The notes: generated from the letters alone by a model not told the origin. Shown: positions 36,368 to 47,810, numbered from the stretch's first letter. The stretch: 64,000 nt of DNA from Corbicula japonica (GCA_038501625.1 JAZAYU010000199.1:310001-374000); one strand, 5' to 3'. Numbers and translations: made by a program.

Positions 36368-37145
36368 ATGGAGGTATCTGGAAAACGGGCTTTTAAATTA
36401 GAGGAAACATGTGAAATATGTCAAATAGCTAGCGTGAAAGGTTTTGTAACGATTGCAAAGTATTCATGTGCCAAAAATGTTTCCAGCAGCACACGATAAT
36501 AGCAAAGCCGTGTAGATATCATGTAATCCCCCCCCCTTGCCCAAAGTGCGGGTTTCGTGTCACGTAAAATACATGATGAAAAGTGTGGGAAACACCCAAG
36601 TGTAAATATACGAGGTTGTCTGTTGTGGAGATTGCATGGTATTCAAACATGGTGTTTGTAAACCAGAATTTATCAAAGATGTGGCTAAGAATGTCCAAGA
36701 TCCAACCGAGTTCAAAGATATACTAAAGGAGCTACAAAAATATGATACAGAGAACACAGAAAACGCGAATCTTGTAGAAAGAAATTTTAAGGAGAAAAAA
36801 ACCTTTCTTGACGAAGTCTTGGGTGAAATTCGTACATTTCGCAAAGATATTAATGGTAACATTGATCAAGTTGAGAAACCTATTATAGCCGAAGCAAACA
36901 TACATTTCACGGATAACGAAATTCTGTTGTCACAAATACAACAAAATATAAAAACAGTTGTTAAGAATATCGAAGAAATCCGCGAAAAGCTAGACACAAA
37001 TTTGCACAAGGAAAATGATTTGTTTTTTCGCATGACAGAATGTAAGCCAAGAGTCAGCTACGTTGTCAGAGCAGTCGGTGAAATAAAAGTGAGCAACGAC
37101 CTTAAAGAATATTCTTTCAAACCGGACCAAAAGTTGAAAGATTAG
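36368..37145 (+). pseudogene. Frame-broken TRIM-like B-box/coiled-coil sequence
   Basis: From the ATG at 36368 the reading gives a first B-box zinc finger (CEIC...). After a frame change near 36443 it continues FCNDCKVFMCQKCFQQH, then hits TAA at 36565. A third frame gives a second B-box start (CGKHPSVN). A fourth, from about 36624, gives CGDCMVFKHGVC and then 160 residues of likely coiled coil, ending at 37145. At least three frame changes are needed and there is no RING, NHL or SPRY domain, so this is a decayed, intronless TRIM-like copy. Bivalve genomes carry large expanded families of such genes. If introns or sequencing errors explain the breaks it could be functional, but spacing is too tight for introns. 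Confidence 0.7.
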
Positions 37146-37859
37146 CTGACGTCAGACGTAAACCTCGGTACCATTCAACTATGAGTTAGCAAACATCCAA
37201 AACAAGCAATCTGCGAGAAGACTGAAGACAAAAGAAATGAAGATTCCGAGCCGTCTGCTTCTCTGACAATGCTAGATGGTAATTTTGTTATTAAATATAA
37301 TTACATTTTTATTAAAAATTAGAAGATATATTATTAATTCTAAAATGTTATTCTGTGCCAGAAATTGAAACGAAAAGGTCAAATCATCGTGGCATACATG
37401 TAATTTTTAGTGTTCAAAGCAATTTGACTTTTACTAAAAAACTCAGCATATATGAAAAAGTGCTCAGCTGCAAATAATAAGAATAAATAATGATAATATG
37501 AAAAATACTTTTGATAGAAATAACCATTTTGAACAAATCGATCGACAAATGAACTTGTTGTGTGCAGTTTTACAGCAAAATACAATGTGCGATGTCGACA
37601 TTTAAAGCAGTTTACGAAAAAACGCGTCGATTATAAACAGAAGATGCATAATATTGTATTTAGTAATTAAATGTTAACTATCTTAACTTTTTTACATAAA
37701 GCATTTATTTAACCGCTGATTACAAGCGGAAATAATCCTTAAAGCCACAATAAACTTGCCAAACAGCATATTTTTTATTAACCTAAACATTTTAGATTTC
37801 ACCTGTATGCATAATAACACAAAAAATAAACCTTACAATAAGAAAAGGGTATTATCGTA

Positions 37860-38060
37860 TTGATTTACAGCATGTTTTGGACGTTTTTCGGATCGTTTAT
37901 TTTGTTTACAAAACAAACAGCGAATCTTTCCGAGCTGATTTTCGGCAACTCTCGGCAGGCGAAGGTCGCTCATTATACAGAATTACGTCGCCGCGTTCTT
38001 ACGGACCACCTACGGAAAAAACCGATAACTTTTCGCCGAGTGATTGTAAACATTGGTTAG
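37860..38060. other. CpG-richer patch, possible promoter
   Basis: Base composition differs from the surrounding DNA (many CG dinucleotides). On the plus strand two overlapping frames are open for 60-70 codons without motifs; on the minus strand an ATG opens MFTITRRKVIGFFRRW. Best regarded as an unassigned CpG-rich patch. Confidence 0.2.
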
Positions 38061-38505
38061 TAATTTTGTGGGCTACAAAAATACTGTTCTGACCGGGTCT
38101 CAATGATTGGGGATTATTTGAGGACATAAATATTTGGTCATTTATACTTTCTTTTGAAAAGGGTCAACGTGGTTAATTAATTTTCACAATGAAAAAAAAC
38201 GTTTTGGCAAGTTTATTGGGGCTTTAAAGAACAATAAAAACACTGAAGTAAACGTTTTGTTGTTTTGTTTTGTTTTATTTTGAATGGGAGTAAGGGCCAT
38301 GGTTCCAACAATTTACCAGAATAATTTGCTAATTACAACAAACTCAATTAAGATAGAGAAGAAAGTAGCCCTGGGACCAGAAGCACACTTGGTTCTCTTC
38401 TTATTAATTATATTGCGAAAGGCTGGTGGCGACAACTTAACCGCTCACCAGAGACTATGTCTTTGAAAAAGTAAAGAAATATCAGTTTAAACAGTTTTCC
38501 GAACA
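38061..38505. other. 3' flank of the 38.5-kb minus-strand exon
   Basis: No exon seen. Includes a short TTTTG-rich run near 38260 and a plus-strand TTTATT near 38274 that would serve as a minus-strand AATAAA. Confidence 0.3.
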
Positions 38506-38508
38506 AAG

Positions 38509-38613
38509 TCAATACACAAAACTTTCCACGGATTCCAGAATTTTAAAGCAAACTTCCTCAAGCAGACGTACAATTCCAGGAGCCGTGACGTTTGCATCTT
38601 GTTTGTTTTCTTC
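38509..38613 (-). CDS. Terminal exon of an unidentified minus-strand gene
   Basis: The acceptor CTGATTATTTTTCAG opens an exon that stays open for 34 codons, with GIVRLLEEVCFKILESVESF near its end, and stops at TGA (38511-38509). The sequence is helical-looking and not recognised. The phase of entry seems to be 0. No upstream partner exon was found between here and 41 kb, where several repeats intervene. Confidence 0.4.
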   Translation of the reverse strand, partial: EENKQDANVTAPGIVRLLEEVCFKILESVESFVY

Positions 38614-38764
38614 CTGAAAAATAATCAGAAAAGAAAGCAGCACAACGCAACAAGAAAATCAAACAAGATACAGTGCTGATTAATATTTTACTAAACTTGC
38701 CTCAAGGGTGTGGTGGGCGGGAAACAAAATATTCAACAAACAATAACAGAAAAATGTACCATTT

Positions 38765-38960
38765 TACTCCACAGACATGCCATGTGAGACCAGTGCCATC
38801 TGATCAGGATCTGCACTGTTCACTTTGTGGTCAGAAATAACCTAATGATTTAAACAAGTGAACATTGCATATCCTGGTCAAACATCATGGATGTGCTGGC
38901 TGATCTGAATCTACACAGTTCTTCCATGCCATGAAAGTATGTACATAGCGGAAAGGGTAA
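38765..38960. repeat. Short dispersed GATC-type repeat, copy 6
   Basis: Contains GCCATCTGATCAGGATCTGCA, TGTGGTCAGAAATAACCTAAT and GGCTGATCTGAATCTACACAG; close to full length. Confidence 0.65.
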
Positions 38961-40320
38961 AGTCCACGTAATATTATCAGTGCTCATTTTGGGAATTTAA
39001 AGTGTATTTTTACCATATTTTCCGTCAAGTGCAAATGTCAACATGATTTTATAATCAAAATATGTATGTGAGGTACATGTATTATTAAATACACTATTTA
39101 CAAGATGTTTGTTTTGTTTCATTTTTGCAATTTTGTTAAATATGCATGATGTCACTAAATTTGCTATGCATTAAAATTTTGTGTTTAAAAAAACAACAAC
39201 AAAGCTTTTGTAATCATTTAAATTGTTGAATAAAAAATGGATATTGCTGTGTAGAGGAAGAAAACCATTTCTTGCCATGTCAGTAGGTTTTTGGCCTGTT
39301 TAAATACATGTGAAAATCTGAAAAAAACTTGATCTGCTGAAGCTGGACTTTTACCCAGAAAACTAATAATAGATTTTACAGTATCATGCCTGACTTTTCT
39401 GAGGTGAAATGGAAAAATCTGAAAATCACCAACTGAGGGCTTCAGAAAGGTGGTTATGAATAATGGCTTGATTTCCAAAACATGTGTTCACCCGAGGTGA
39501 CAGATTTTTCAATAATCTTTACCGAGTTCTCTTAAGATACTTTATTCTTATACCTTTTATTATTTATAACATTTTTAATGCATGTATTTGATTGGCAAAC
39601 TTTTTTAATTTTCATTATGGTAAAGAAAATATTGGCATATAACGCTAACCGCATTTTTATCAAATGACGTTAATAAGACCTTGAATATATGACGTCACTC
39701 ACGTGACTCTTCTGAAGCTGGACTTTTACCTACACGGGTGAAATCACTAATGATCTGGTATAAGATACAGTTATTTTTCTTTTGTATGTTTATGTTTCAG
39801 CAATTGTAACATTAGAGAAGTTTACATTTGTTAATATATGATACAATTTTAAGGGGAATTTACCTATTTTAAAGTTGATCTGATTACATTTCTGCAATGC
39901 AATAGAAAATATAAAATCCAGAAAATACCAACTGGAGTGACTCAGTGAGCTTCAGAATTTGAAATCTACATTTTCAATTATATAAATCACAAGAATAAAA
40001 TACTTACCAGACAGAGAGTGAAAAGTAGTTATAAATAATGACATTATTTATTGCCAATTATTGTGCTCCCAGGTTTACAAGTTTTCTACAATAATCTGAG
40101 TTCTCTAAATATTGTTATTATAGTTATCATTGTTAGGCGGCTGTAAAAAGTCTCCCCGTCGTTGAGCACGATATTTATGTACTATGTTAATAGTACTTCT
40201 AACTTTTCTTTTTGTTTTTAATATTTCGGCCAGTTTAAAGATGGGTGGTTTCAATATCCCAGCCAATTTAAATTTGGATATTGTTCAATCACCCCCATGG
40301 ATATATTTCCTGCCTTTTAA
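38961..40320. other. AT-rich DNA with a diverged internal duplication
   Basis: The words CTGAAGCTGGACTTTTACC, AAAATCACCAACTG/AAATACCAACTGGAG, AAAGGTGGTTATGAATAATG/AAAGTAGTTATAAATAATG and GAGTTCTCT occur in the same order around 39.33-39.53 and 39.71-40.11 kb. This suggests an old tandem duplication of roughly 0.4 kb. No gene is recognised. Confidence 0.35.
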
Positions 40321-40477
40321 ATTTTGCCTTTGGCGTTGTCTGTGATATGCAAGATTTATATCCTAAGATCCCCTCTCAAAATTCTATTCTGTTTAGTTCC
40401 GCCCATTGTTTTCTCGTCTAGGGTAAACCCATTCTTATATGGGGACCATACGCCGATGAACATGGAATGGTATTTAT

Positions 40478-40708
40478 CTGAAAATACCGCATGGAAGGTT
40501 CCATATTCACCGCCATATGCATATCGTTTAGGATGGATCAAAATTGTACTGTTTATTGGTGTAAATATTGAATTGCGCTCAACCCGGGGCTAGGCGGCGT
40601 GGGCTGTAATTAGAATTTCTATTACTGCCCATGAACAGGCTCAATCAAACCGAGCCTGCAATATTTTCATATTTGTCGTGGTCGAGGGTCTTCAAAGTTC
40701 TCTTTTCA
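40478..40708 (+). repeat. Inverted repeat partner of 63.3-63.5 kb
   Basis: About 230 bp, including GCGCTCAACCCGGGGCTAGG and CAGGCTCAATCAAACCGAGC, present as a close reverse-complement copy at 63306-63533. An open frame of 89 codons covers part of it (40324-40593), but its content is not conserved in the partner, so it is not a gene. Confidence 0.75.
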
Positions 40709-41417
40709 TCTATTTAAAAAATGGACCAACAACATTTTAATGCATCATTTGAATGGCAACCGCAATTCATTTGGTAATGAAAATAGATATAAAGAAGCAT
40801 TTTGTTTCAAATCGGTTACTAAGACCTGTAAAGGAGTGTTACATATGGATAATCAGACTACATGTTTATGTTTAATTGATTGAAATTATTTAATCTATTT
40901 TGGCCAAATAACTGAACTATTTATCAACTTAAATGACTAACTCTATCGTGCACATTCAAGTAACTTGGCTCAAATATGTACCATATTGTCACAATATTTT
41001 GCACACAGCATCTATAGCTTCAAGATCACTGTTGCAAATAACTGAAAAATTCCTATGGTATTGTCATTCCTTGAGATATTTTCAAATGACTTTGCAAAAA
41101 TATGCGCCAAAATCTAGATGATTCATCACACTGCATATTGGAGTCTCAATGTGATGTAAATGTGATGTATATAAAACAGTTCTTTTTAGGTCTAGATTAT
41201 ATCTTTATGCATATACATGCATATATATTTTTGAAACGCATGGTACAATTTTGTGCAATTGCAAGTTATAAAAAGGTTAAATATGCATATCAGGAATCGC
41301 CACATTCAGAAAACACAGCCTCCCCACACAGTCAAGAAAACGAGAGGGGGAGAGAGCATGGTTAAGAAAATGATCGGTTTAAAAAAGACACCACTAACAA
41401 TAAACAAAAATGAGAAC

Positions 41418-42004
41418 CCACTACAGTTGATCATTATGCTTACCTCTTTGGTTGCACGACGGTGGCAGGGGTTTAAGAGTTTATGAAGGTTTATGGGCAA
41501 ATCTTTTCTTAAAAGAACCTAGAAGCTCGATTTGTTTCTTTTATCCCTGTCATCGTGTTCTTGCTGATTTTGCTCCAGGTGCTCTGGTCTCGGTAAGATC
41601 ATTGAGTACCCACCCTTTGGCTTTGCAATGCTATTAGCTTCTTGTGTTTTATATGTTTGTGTGCTTTTGCATGCAACATTGTTGAGCCGATGGGTGGGTT
41701 GGAGTTATTTCACCAAGACAACTTGTACTTGTTTTGTGATACGAGAACCTGTTGAGGCAAGTGTGAGGTTGGTGAACCCTAGAACCTGGTTTAAACCCTT
41801 AGGTGCAATTTGTTTTGCCACTGTCCGTTACAAGGCGGTACCCCCAAAGGTTCTCTTCTTCGTTAATTGTTTGTGGTGTCCTTTTTGAATTGACATACCT
41901 ATATAATATATGCTTTCTCTCTCTTCCTCTGTTCTTTTTCGCTGCGTGGGGAGGCTGTGTTTTGTTAGTGTGGTGATTCCTGAAGCATATATTGCTTTTT
42001 TATA
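41418..42004 (+). repeat. Left direct repeat (pseudo-LTR-like)
   Basis: About 587 bp, beginning CTACAGTTGATCATTATGCTT and ending near GCATATATTGCTTTTT. It matches 43937-44525 throughout, including a 61-codon incidental frame conserved in both. The left copy extends the RT-downstream sequence of a preceding, now lost, unit. Confidence 0.8.
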
Positions 42005-42149
42005 CACAGAATGATCATTGTATGAATATATTTGGAATGTATGTATTGTTTTTGTTAAAGGTAGAGGAATATTTGCTATTAATTTTGTTACAAGTTTATC
42101 TTTTATTGTGCCCAGCGCGAAACTATCGTATCTGCACACTAACTTGACT

Positions 42150-42330
42150 GAAATCAGTGAACATAATAGACCATTAACAACCAGTGTAGATGCAGATCAG
42201 CAATCACATCCATGCAGTTCGATTAAGATCAAGACTTAGGCTTATTTTTTATTTATTATAATGTATTGACTAAAGAAACTACCAGTATAGATCCTGATTG
42301 GATTGCAATGGGATTCATGAAGTTCAGGGT
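42150..42330. repeat. Short dispersed GATC-type repeat, copy 7
   Basis: Modules AACCAGTGTAGATGCAGATCA and TATAGATCCTGATTGGATTGC. It lies inside the spacer of the Penelope-like element. Confidence 0.45.
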
Positions 42331-42454
42331 TAAATGGCAGTTATTTATTTAACAACAACTTTGCAACTAATGTAGAAACAATTTTATTTAACTTTCACAA
42401 GATTCTACACTGAACTTTTAAAACATAATTATTCTATACTGGTACTTTCTTGGT

Positions 42455-42560
42455 CCAAAACACTATAATGAATCAAAAAGTGACGAGCCTAAGTAATGAT
42501 CCTGCATGGATGGGAAGGCTGATCTGGATCTACACTGTTTGCCAATGATTTATTATGTTT
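42455..42560. repeat. Short dispersed GATC-type repeat, copy 8
   Basis: AATGATCCTGCATGGATGGG followed by GCTGATCTGGATCTACACTG; truncated. Confidence 0.5.
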
Positions 42561-42829
42561 GCCAATTTAAATATGATTGCTACAGTTTTGTTTTTTTGTT
42601 TGTTCTTGTTTTACACCAATAGACTGATGTTTCAGCATTGATGGATATTCTTGGATAAAAAATATGAAATAAAAAATAACCTGTCACCGGGATTGTTAAA
42701 ATTTCATTCAGCTTTTATACTTTAAGTTTGAGACATTCACTGCATGGAGTAGGAACACCCTGTAAAAAGGGGAACTCATTAAAGTCACAATTAATCTTAA
42801 TATAACACTGTTTTTTTGTACTAAATACA

Positions 42830-43649
42830 ATGAAGTACAACATTATTTGTAAATTCAGAAAAAATTTGCAAAACAATTTGTTTTCAACAAATGACGTTTT
42901 GAAGAAGCTTAAATCAAATAATTTTCAGGCGTTCTGTTTGTCTACTTATGATTTTTCAACTTTATATACTTCTCTTCCTCACATTTTAATAAAAGACAAG
43001 CTTACCAGTCTCATTCAAAAAACTTTTGCTAGAGAAAATAAAACATTTATCGCTTGTAATGAACATAGAGCATTTTTTACAGATGGTTCTTATGATAATT
43101 ATATTTCTTGGACCTGTCAAGACCTTATCCAGGCGCTCTCATTTCTATTGCATAATATTAATTTGAGATTTGGTACCTCTATTTATAAACAATTTATAGG
43201 CATTCCAATGGGTACTAATTGTGCACCACTTGTTGCTGATCGGTTTTTATACTGTTATGAAAGAGACTTTATGTTATCTCTTTCTACCGAACATCAATAT
43301 TACAGCTTTTAACAACACCTCTAGATACCTTGATGATTTATTAAATATAGATAATAACCACTTTCCATCACTGGTTTATAAGATTTATCCTAAAGAACTA
43401 CAGCTGAATAATGCGAATACTTCAGAAAAGCAAGCAAACTTTCTTGATCTAAATCTGTCCATTGAAAATAGTTACGTTACTACTAAAATATATGATAAAA
43501 GAGATGATTTTAATTTTAATATATTAAATTTTCCGTTTTTAGACGGCGATGTTACTCGTGCAACATCTTACGGGGTTTATATCTCACAGCTTGTTCGCTT
43601 TTTAAGAGCTTGCAACGATGTGAATGATTTCAATGAACATAATCTTTGA
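42830..43649 (+). pseudogene. Reverse transcriptase (Penelope-like), 5'-truncated and frameshifted
   Basis: First segment 42830-43312: motif A is STYDFSTLYTSLPH and motif B is IPMGTNCAPLVADRFL. A frame change near 43300 leads to a second segment, to 43649, with the catalytic box RYLDDLLNID (motif C) and FLDLNLSIENSYVTTKIYDK (thumb region). Decayed sequence continues to about 43935 (GYRYHKLRKTFCK..., FKKKGYQHDILQRSAGLVIN). The N-terminal part of the protein and any GIY-YIG endonuclease are absent. The enzyme would prime reverse transcription of its own RNA; this copy cannot act as it stands. Confidence 0.75.
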
Positions 43650-43936
43650 ATTACAGAAAAATTATTAAAACAAGGTTATCGGTATCACAAATTAAGGAAA
43701 ACCTTTTGCAAGTGTTATCGCCGATACCCAGATCTAATTCATAAATACAGGTGCAGTTTAAATCACTATTGCAACAAGGTATGTCACTGCCAGTTTTTAT
43801 GGAGATTTAATTTATAAACGTAAGAAGATCAAAGGCAATGTTAATTTCTCCCAGTTATTCGTAAAAACCATCTGTAAATTTAAAAAGAAAGGTTACCAAC
43901 ATGATATTTTACAGCGCTCTGCAGGCCTGGTGATTA

Positions 43937-44525
43937 ACCCATCTACAGTTGATCATTATGCTTACCTCTTTGGTTGCACGACGGTGGCAGGGGTTTAAGA
44001 GTTTATGAAGGTTTATGGGCAAATCTTTTCTTAAAAGAACCTAGAAGCTCGATTTCTTTCTTTTATCCCTGTCATCGTGTTGTTGCTGAATTTACTCCAG
44101 GTGCTCTGGTCTCGGTAAGATCATTGAGTACCCGCTTTTTGGCTTTGCAATGCTATTAGCTTCTTATGTTTTATATGTTTGTGTGCTTTTGCATGCAACA
44201 TTGTTGAGCCGATGGGTGGGTTAGAGTTATTTCACCAAAACAACTTGTACTTGTTTTGTGATACGAGAACCTGTTGAGGCAAGTGTGAGGTTGGTGCACC
44301 CTAGAACATGGTTTAAACCCTTAGTTGCAATTTGTTTTGCCCCTGACCGTTCCAAACCTGTATCCCCAAAGGTTCTCTTCTTCGTTAATTGTTTGTGGCA
44401 TCTTATTTGAATTGACATACTTATATAAAAAAAGCTCTCTCTTCCTCTATTCTTTTTCGCTGTCTGGAGAGGCTGTGTTTTTTTATCGTGGCGATTCCTG
44501 ATATGCATATATTGCTTTTTCACTT
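43937..44525 (+). repeat. Right direct repeat (pseudo-LTR-like)
   Basis: Copy of 41418-42004 located immediately downstream of the RT remnant. Small differences include an expanded or contracted T/A run near the end. Confidence 0.8.
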
Positions 44526-44527
44526 CG

Positions 44528-45334
44528 ATAAATGCTTCAGGGTAAAGATTTTTTTTGTGTTTTATTTTTTAAAATAAGTGCATTTATACATGAAATTAAA
44601 AAAAATCCGTCTTTAAACATTAGAATTTGTCTAAAATTTACTCAAATACTATTTAAACATTATTTTAAAATAGAACAGCAAAGCATATGTTACCATGCCC
44701 GTTTGGAAACAGTACTAATTGTTTTAAACATATTAAATCTATTTTGCAAACTAGAAAAATGATTAAACTTGTAAAAATTAAAGCCTTATTCTCATTTATT
44801 AATTTTTGTGAAGAAAACACGTTTTTTTATAATTTTAATAAACAAACCTGATGATTACAAATAAATGTTTATAATAATTATATGCTTTTGTATAAGTTAT
44901 TTAAATGATAGCAGGGGACTTTCAGATAATGGAAGTGTTATTTAGTTGTTTTTTTTTTTAACAACAACAAGAAAAATGTGTGCCCAGAACAGGCTCACCT
45001 CAAATTTGAAAATCGTAGTATTCTTTTCAATTGACGAAATATTCTTAATATATTGTTTATATGTATCTCACACAAAATGCTGAAGATGCATTCAAATATA
45101 AAAAAGTTAAAACGTTAGATTTTTTGAAGCTCTAGCAATTGTCTTTAAAGTAAGTTGGTGAGCAAATACATTGTGGGCGTCAAATAATTTATAACACTCA
45201 TTCTGTCTCAAAGTCTATTCATGATTCATCTCTTAAGAATGACACAAAACAAGCAATAACAACATTAATATTTGAATTCTGCCATGAAATTTTTAATTGG
45301 AGTTAAATCAATAATGAAATTAGCATTTGGAAAA
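44528..45334. other. No recognised feature
   Basis: Very AT-rich DNA. A 76-codon open frame (44532-44762) has no motif and biased composition. Confidence 0.3.
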
Positions 45335-45740
45335 AAGTGCAGATACGATAGTTTCGCGCTGAGCACAATAAAAGATAAATTTGTAACAAAATTAATAGCA
45401 AGTATTTATCTACTTTTAACAAAAACAATATAAACATTCTGAATATATTCAGAAAATGATCATTATTTGAAAAAAAGAAACAAAATTGCAGATACAATAG
45501 TTTCACACTGAGGTTTTTGCTCAATCTATGGCAATTTCAGCGTGAAACTATTGTATCTGACATGTTTTCAAATTTAATGAGAACACATTTTTAAATTGTA
45601 TTTCAGTCATGTTATCAAATTGGTTCTTTATGATCAATTACAGATTTTCAATAAAATTAAGTATTTTCCATTAAAATAAAACAGTTTTTTCTTTCTCCTG
45701 AACAATTTTTAAAAATGCAGATACGATAGTTTCACGCTGA
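45335..45740. repeat. Cluster of GCAGATACGATAGTTTC motifs
   Basis: GCAGATACRATAGTTTCRCRCTGA occurs at about 45337, 45488 and 45717, and inverted at 45537 (TCAGCGTGAAACTATTGTATC). The segment 45337-45475 also has a reverse-complement partner at about 42005-42140, just outside the left direct repeat of the Penelope-like element. Confidence 0.65.
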
Positions 45741-46636
45741 GCCCTCGATCTATCAATGAAGAATTTATCAACATTCAATATTGTTAATTGGGGTAATGAA
45801 AATCATTTGGGATGTAAAATTTAAGCAAGAAGCCTTTGTGTTTTACACATTAAAAATACAAATGTTTGGTAAAAGTCAAATTGCCTGTTGTGCAGCTGAA
45901 TTCAGAGAAAGTTTATGCATACTTAAATTCTTTTCAAAAATCACATATTTATATTATTATAAGCATGAGTAGGCTAACACATGTCAAACACAATTTATTT
46001 TTTAATATTTTGGCCAAATACATGACATTATAAATCATTTTATCCTACCACTACCAATTTATTTCGCGAAAATCAGCCAGCCTAATAAACTTTACGTTTA
46101 TACGGCACCCAAGCTTTATTAGGCAGGTCCGGAACTGCTTTTTACCTAGTTTTCCGATACTATACACAAAATACTTGCTAAAACTTGGCCTGGAACTAAC
46201 GCTACTCTTTTTGCAAGTTCCCTATCAGAGAAGAAACCATTTGCACTACGAGAGAGTCCCATTTGTACTACGAGAGAGTCTGTTATATCTTTTATTATAA
46301 TCCGCTTGAAACCGGGGCCGCTCTAATTAAAACTGACGTAATTTTCGAGATCACTATTCCTTCCGGCATGACAAGTGTGAAATCAATTTCGGACATATTT
46401 TTGGATTGTATTAGACCTAAATGTGTTTAAATTGTTGCTTTTTCTGTGCTGATGGATTTATATGCTTGAAGATAAGAAATCCCGATTCAATGCCTGCGTC
46501 TAGGCCATTTCGGTTTCGAAATAAAAACTGAAATGGCTTTGATGCTGGTGTTAAATTTCAACTGACCGAAGAAGGGAAAAAATAAAGACTATTCTTTTGG
46601 ACAAGAAAATACAGAGACTAGCTTTTTCTAAGTAGG

Positions 46637-46829
46637 CTAGTCAGCTGGAAAAACTAGAAACTGGATGTTGCACGTTGGACATGTTGGAAGCCTAAGACCC
46701 GTAAACCCGCTGTCTATGATGACAGGTTTGTCGACTGTTCCAAATGTTTTTTGCAAAATTATTGTTGTTTCAAATTCTAAAAGACACCCCTCATATTTCT
46801 TTGATATTTTAGTATTCTCTACACATAGC
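46637..46829 (-). CDS. Weak candidate terminal exon
   Basis: On the minus strand an acceptor-like TTTTATAG precedes 63 open codons (VENTKISKKYEGCLLEFETT near the start; GFTGLRLPTCPTCNIQFL near the end) and a TAG stop. There is no recognised family or partner exon, and nearby sequence (46490-46560) contains a small inverted repeat, so it may be repeat-derived. Confidence 0.2.
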
Positions 46830-47001
46830 CTATAAAAGTGAAAACAATTTAAACAAAATGACCGACTTTTAACAGAATTGTCTCCAGGACAGATGTATTC
46901 ATACGCCAACAACAGATGTTAATTCTTTTTAAAATCAATGAAAATTTTCTTTCAAGCGAAACAATAAAGTGAAAAATAGGTAGTGGTGGTAGGATAAATA
47001 T

Positions 47002-47145
47002 AATATTAGGTTACTGTCTTCACCAAGCTTGAATTTATTAGGCTCGTCTCCGAAAAATATACAGGGCTCGGCAGAGCCTGGCCCTGTATATTTTTCTCCA
47101 ACTCGCCTAATAAATTCAAACTTGGTCAGACAGTAACCTAATATT
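47002..47145. mobile_element. Foldback element, second stem type
   Basis: A 144-bp palindrome. Outer ends AATATTAGGTTACTGTCT; apex GGGCTCGGCAGAGCC; stem AAGCTTGAATTTATTAGGC ... AAAAATATACAGGGC. It has the same outer GGTTACTGTCT and apex as the 22.3-kb element but a different stem. Confidence 0.85.
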
Positions 47146-47149
47146 CTAT

Positions 47150-47755
47150 ATATCCTAGATTATTAAAGCTAGAGCTCGATGAGAGGCAGTGCCTTAGTTC
47201 ATATTAATTATGATAATATGTTAACGTAGAATTGTCAAAAATAAAACACAAAAGTACTATTAATTGGCTTTCAATTTACTTTGCTTTCTGTTGAGCCTGC
47301 TACATTTGCTCTTTATATTTTACAAGTCAAGATTATTGATGCAATTTTGCCTCGTAAATTTATAAAATAATAGTTACAATTAAACTTTCTATAATTATCT
47401 AAGATATAGAAATGTATAATAAAAGCAAATTACTCAATAATATCTTAAGCATTTTTATTTTCCCATTTCCCAGCTTAAATCTTTTTGTTTTAAACGTAGC
47501 ATTTATGTTATTTCAAATTTTGAAAATTCATTAAATAGTAGCTAGATGTCACTAGCGGATCATATTGTTGCTTTACTTATAAAGGCTTTTGTAAAATTTA
47601 AAGAAAAAAAAAAGGAAAAGCACTTTCAAAGAGAAAAGGGCAGCTGGTGGCTGGTCTTCAATGCTCACTTTATATGAATAAAACAAATTGAGTGGTTTAT
47701 TTGTTTTGGCCTAAAGATAACATAGAGGGTAAAAAAAACATAAAAGAAAGAAAAG
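47150..47755. other. No recognised feature
   Basis: AT-rich DNA between the foldback element and the 3' end of the LINE; may include untranslated 3' sequence of the LINE. Confidence 0.3.
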
Positions 47756-47756
47756 G

Positions 47757-47781
47757 GAGAGAGAGAGAGAGAGAGAGAGTG
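47757..47781. repeat. (GA)n microsatellite
   Basis: About eleven GA units, on the 3' side of the minus-strand LINE and possibly derived from its tail. Confidence 0.85.
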
Positions 47782-47810
47782 TTGCTATAACCGAAGAAAA
47801 AATGTCTAAC

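Larger units (their letters stand above)
41262..44527 (+). mobile_element. Penelope-like retroelement with terminal direct repeats
   Basis: Order: a ~155-bp inverted scrap of the element's own tail (41262-41416), a direct repeat (41418-42004), an ~0.8-kb spacer, an RT remnant (42830-43935) and a second direct repeat (43937-44525). Direct repeats joined to a partial inverted head are typical of Penelope-like elements ('pseudo-LTRs'). The family call rests on the RT motifs and this layout, without a database comparison. Confidence 0.65.

Noticed and set aside
39218..39478. 86-codon minus-strand frame
   Set aside because: Lies in an internally duplicated AT-rich segment; the frame is not preserved in the other copy near 39.7-40.1 kb.
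40324..40593. 89-codon frame MPLALSVICKIYILRSPLK...
   Set aside because: Overlaps a repeat whose inverted copy at 63.3-63.5 kb does not keep the frame.
41452..41637. 61-codon frame MHDGGRGLRVYEGLWANLFL..., conserved also at 43974-44159
   Set aside because: Conservation is explained by the duplicated direct repeat of the Penelope-like element; no ATG context or family supports a protein.
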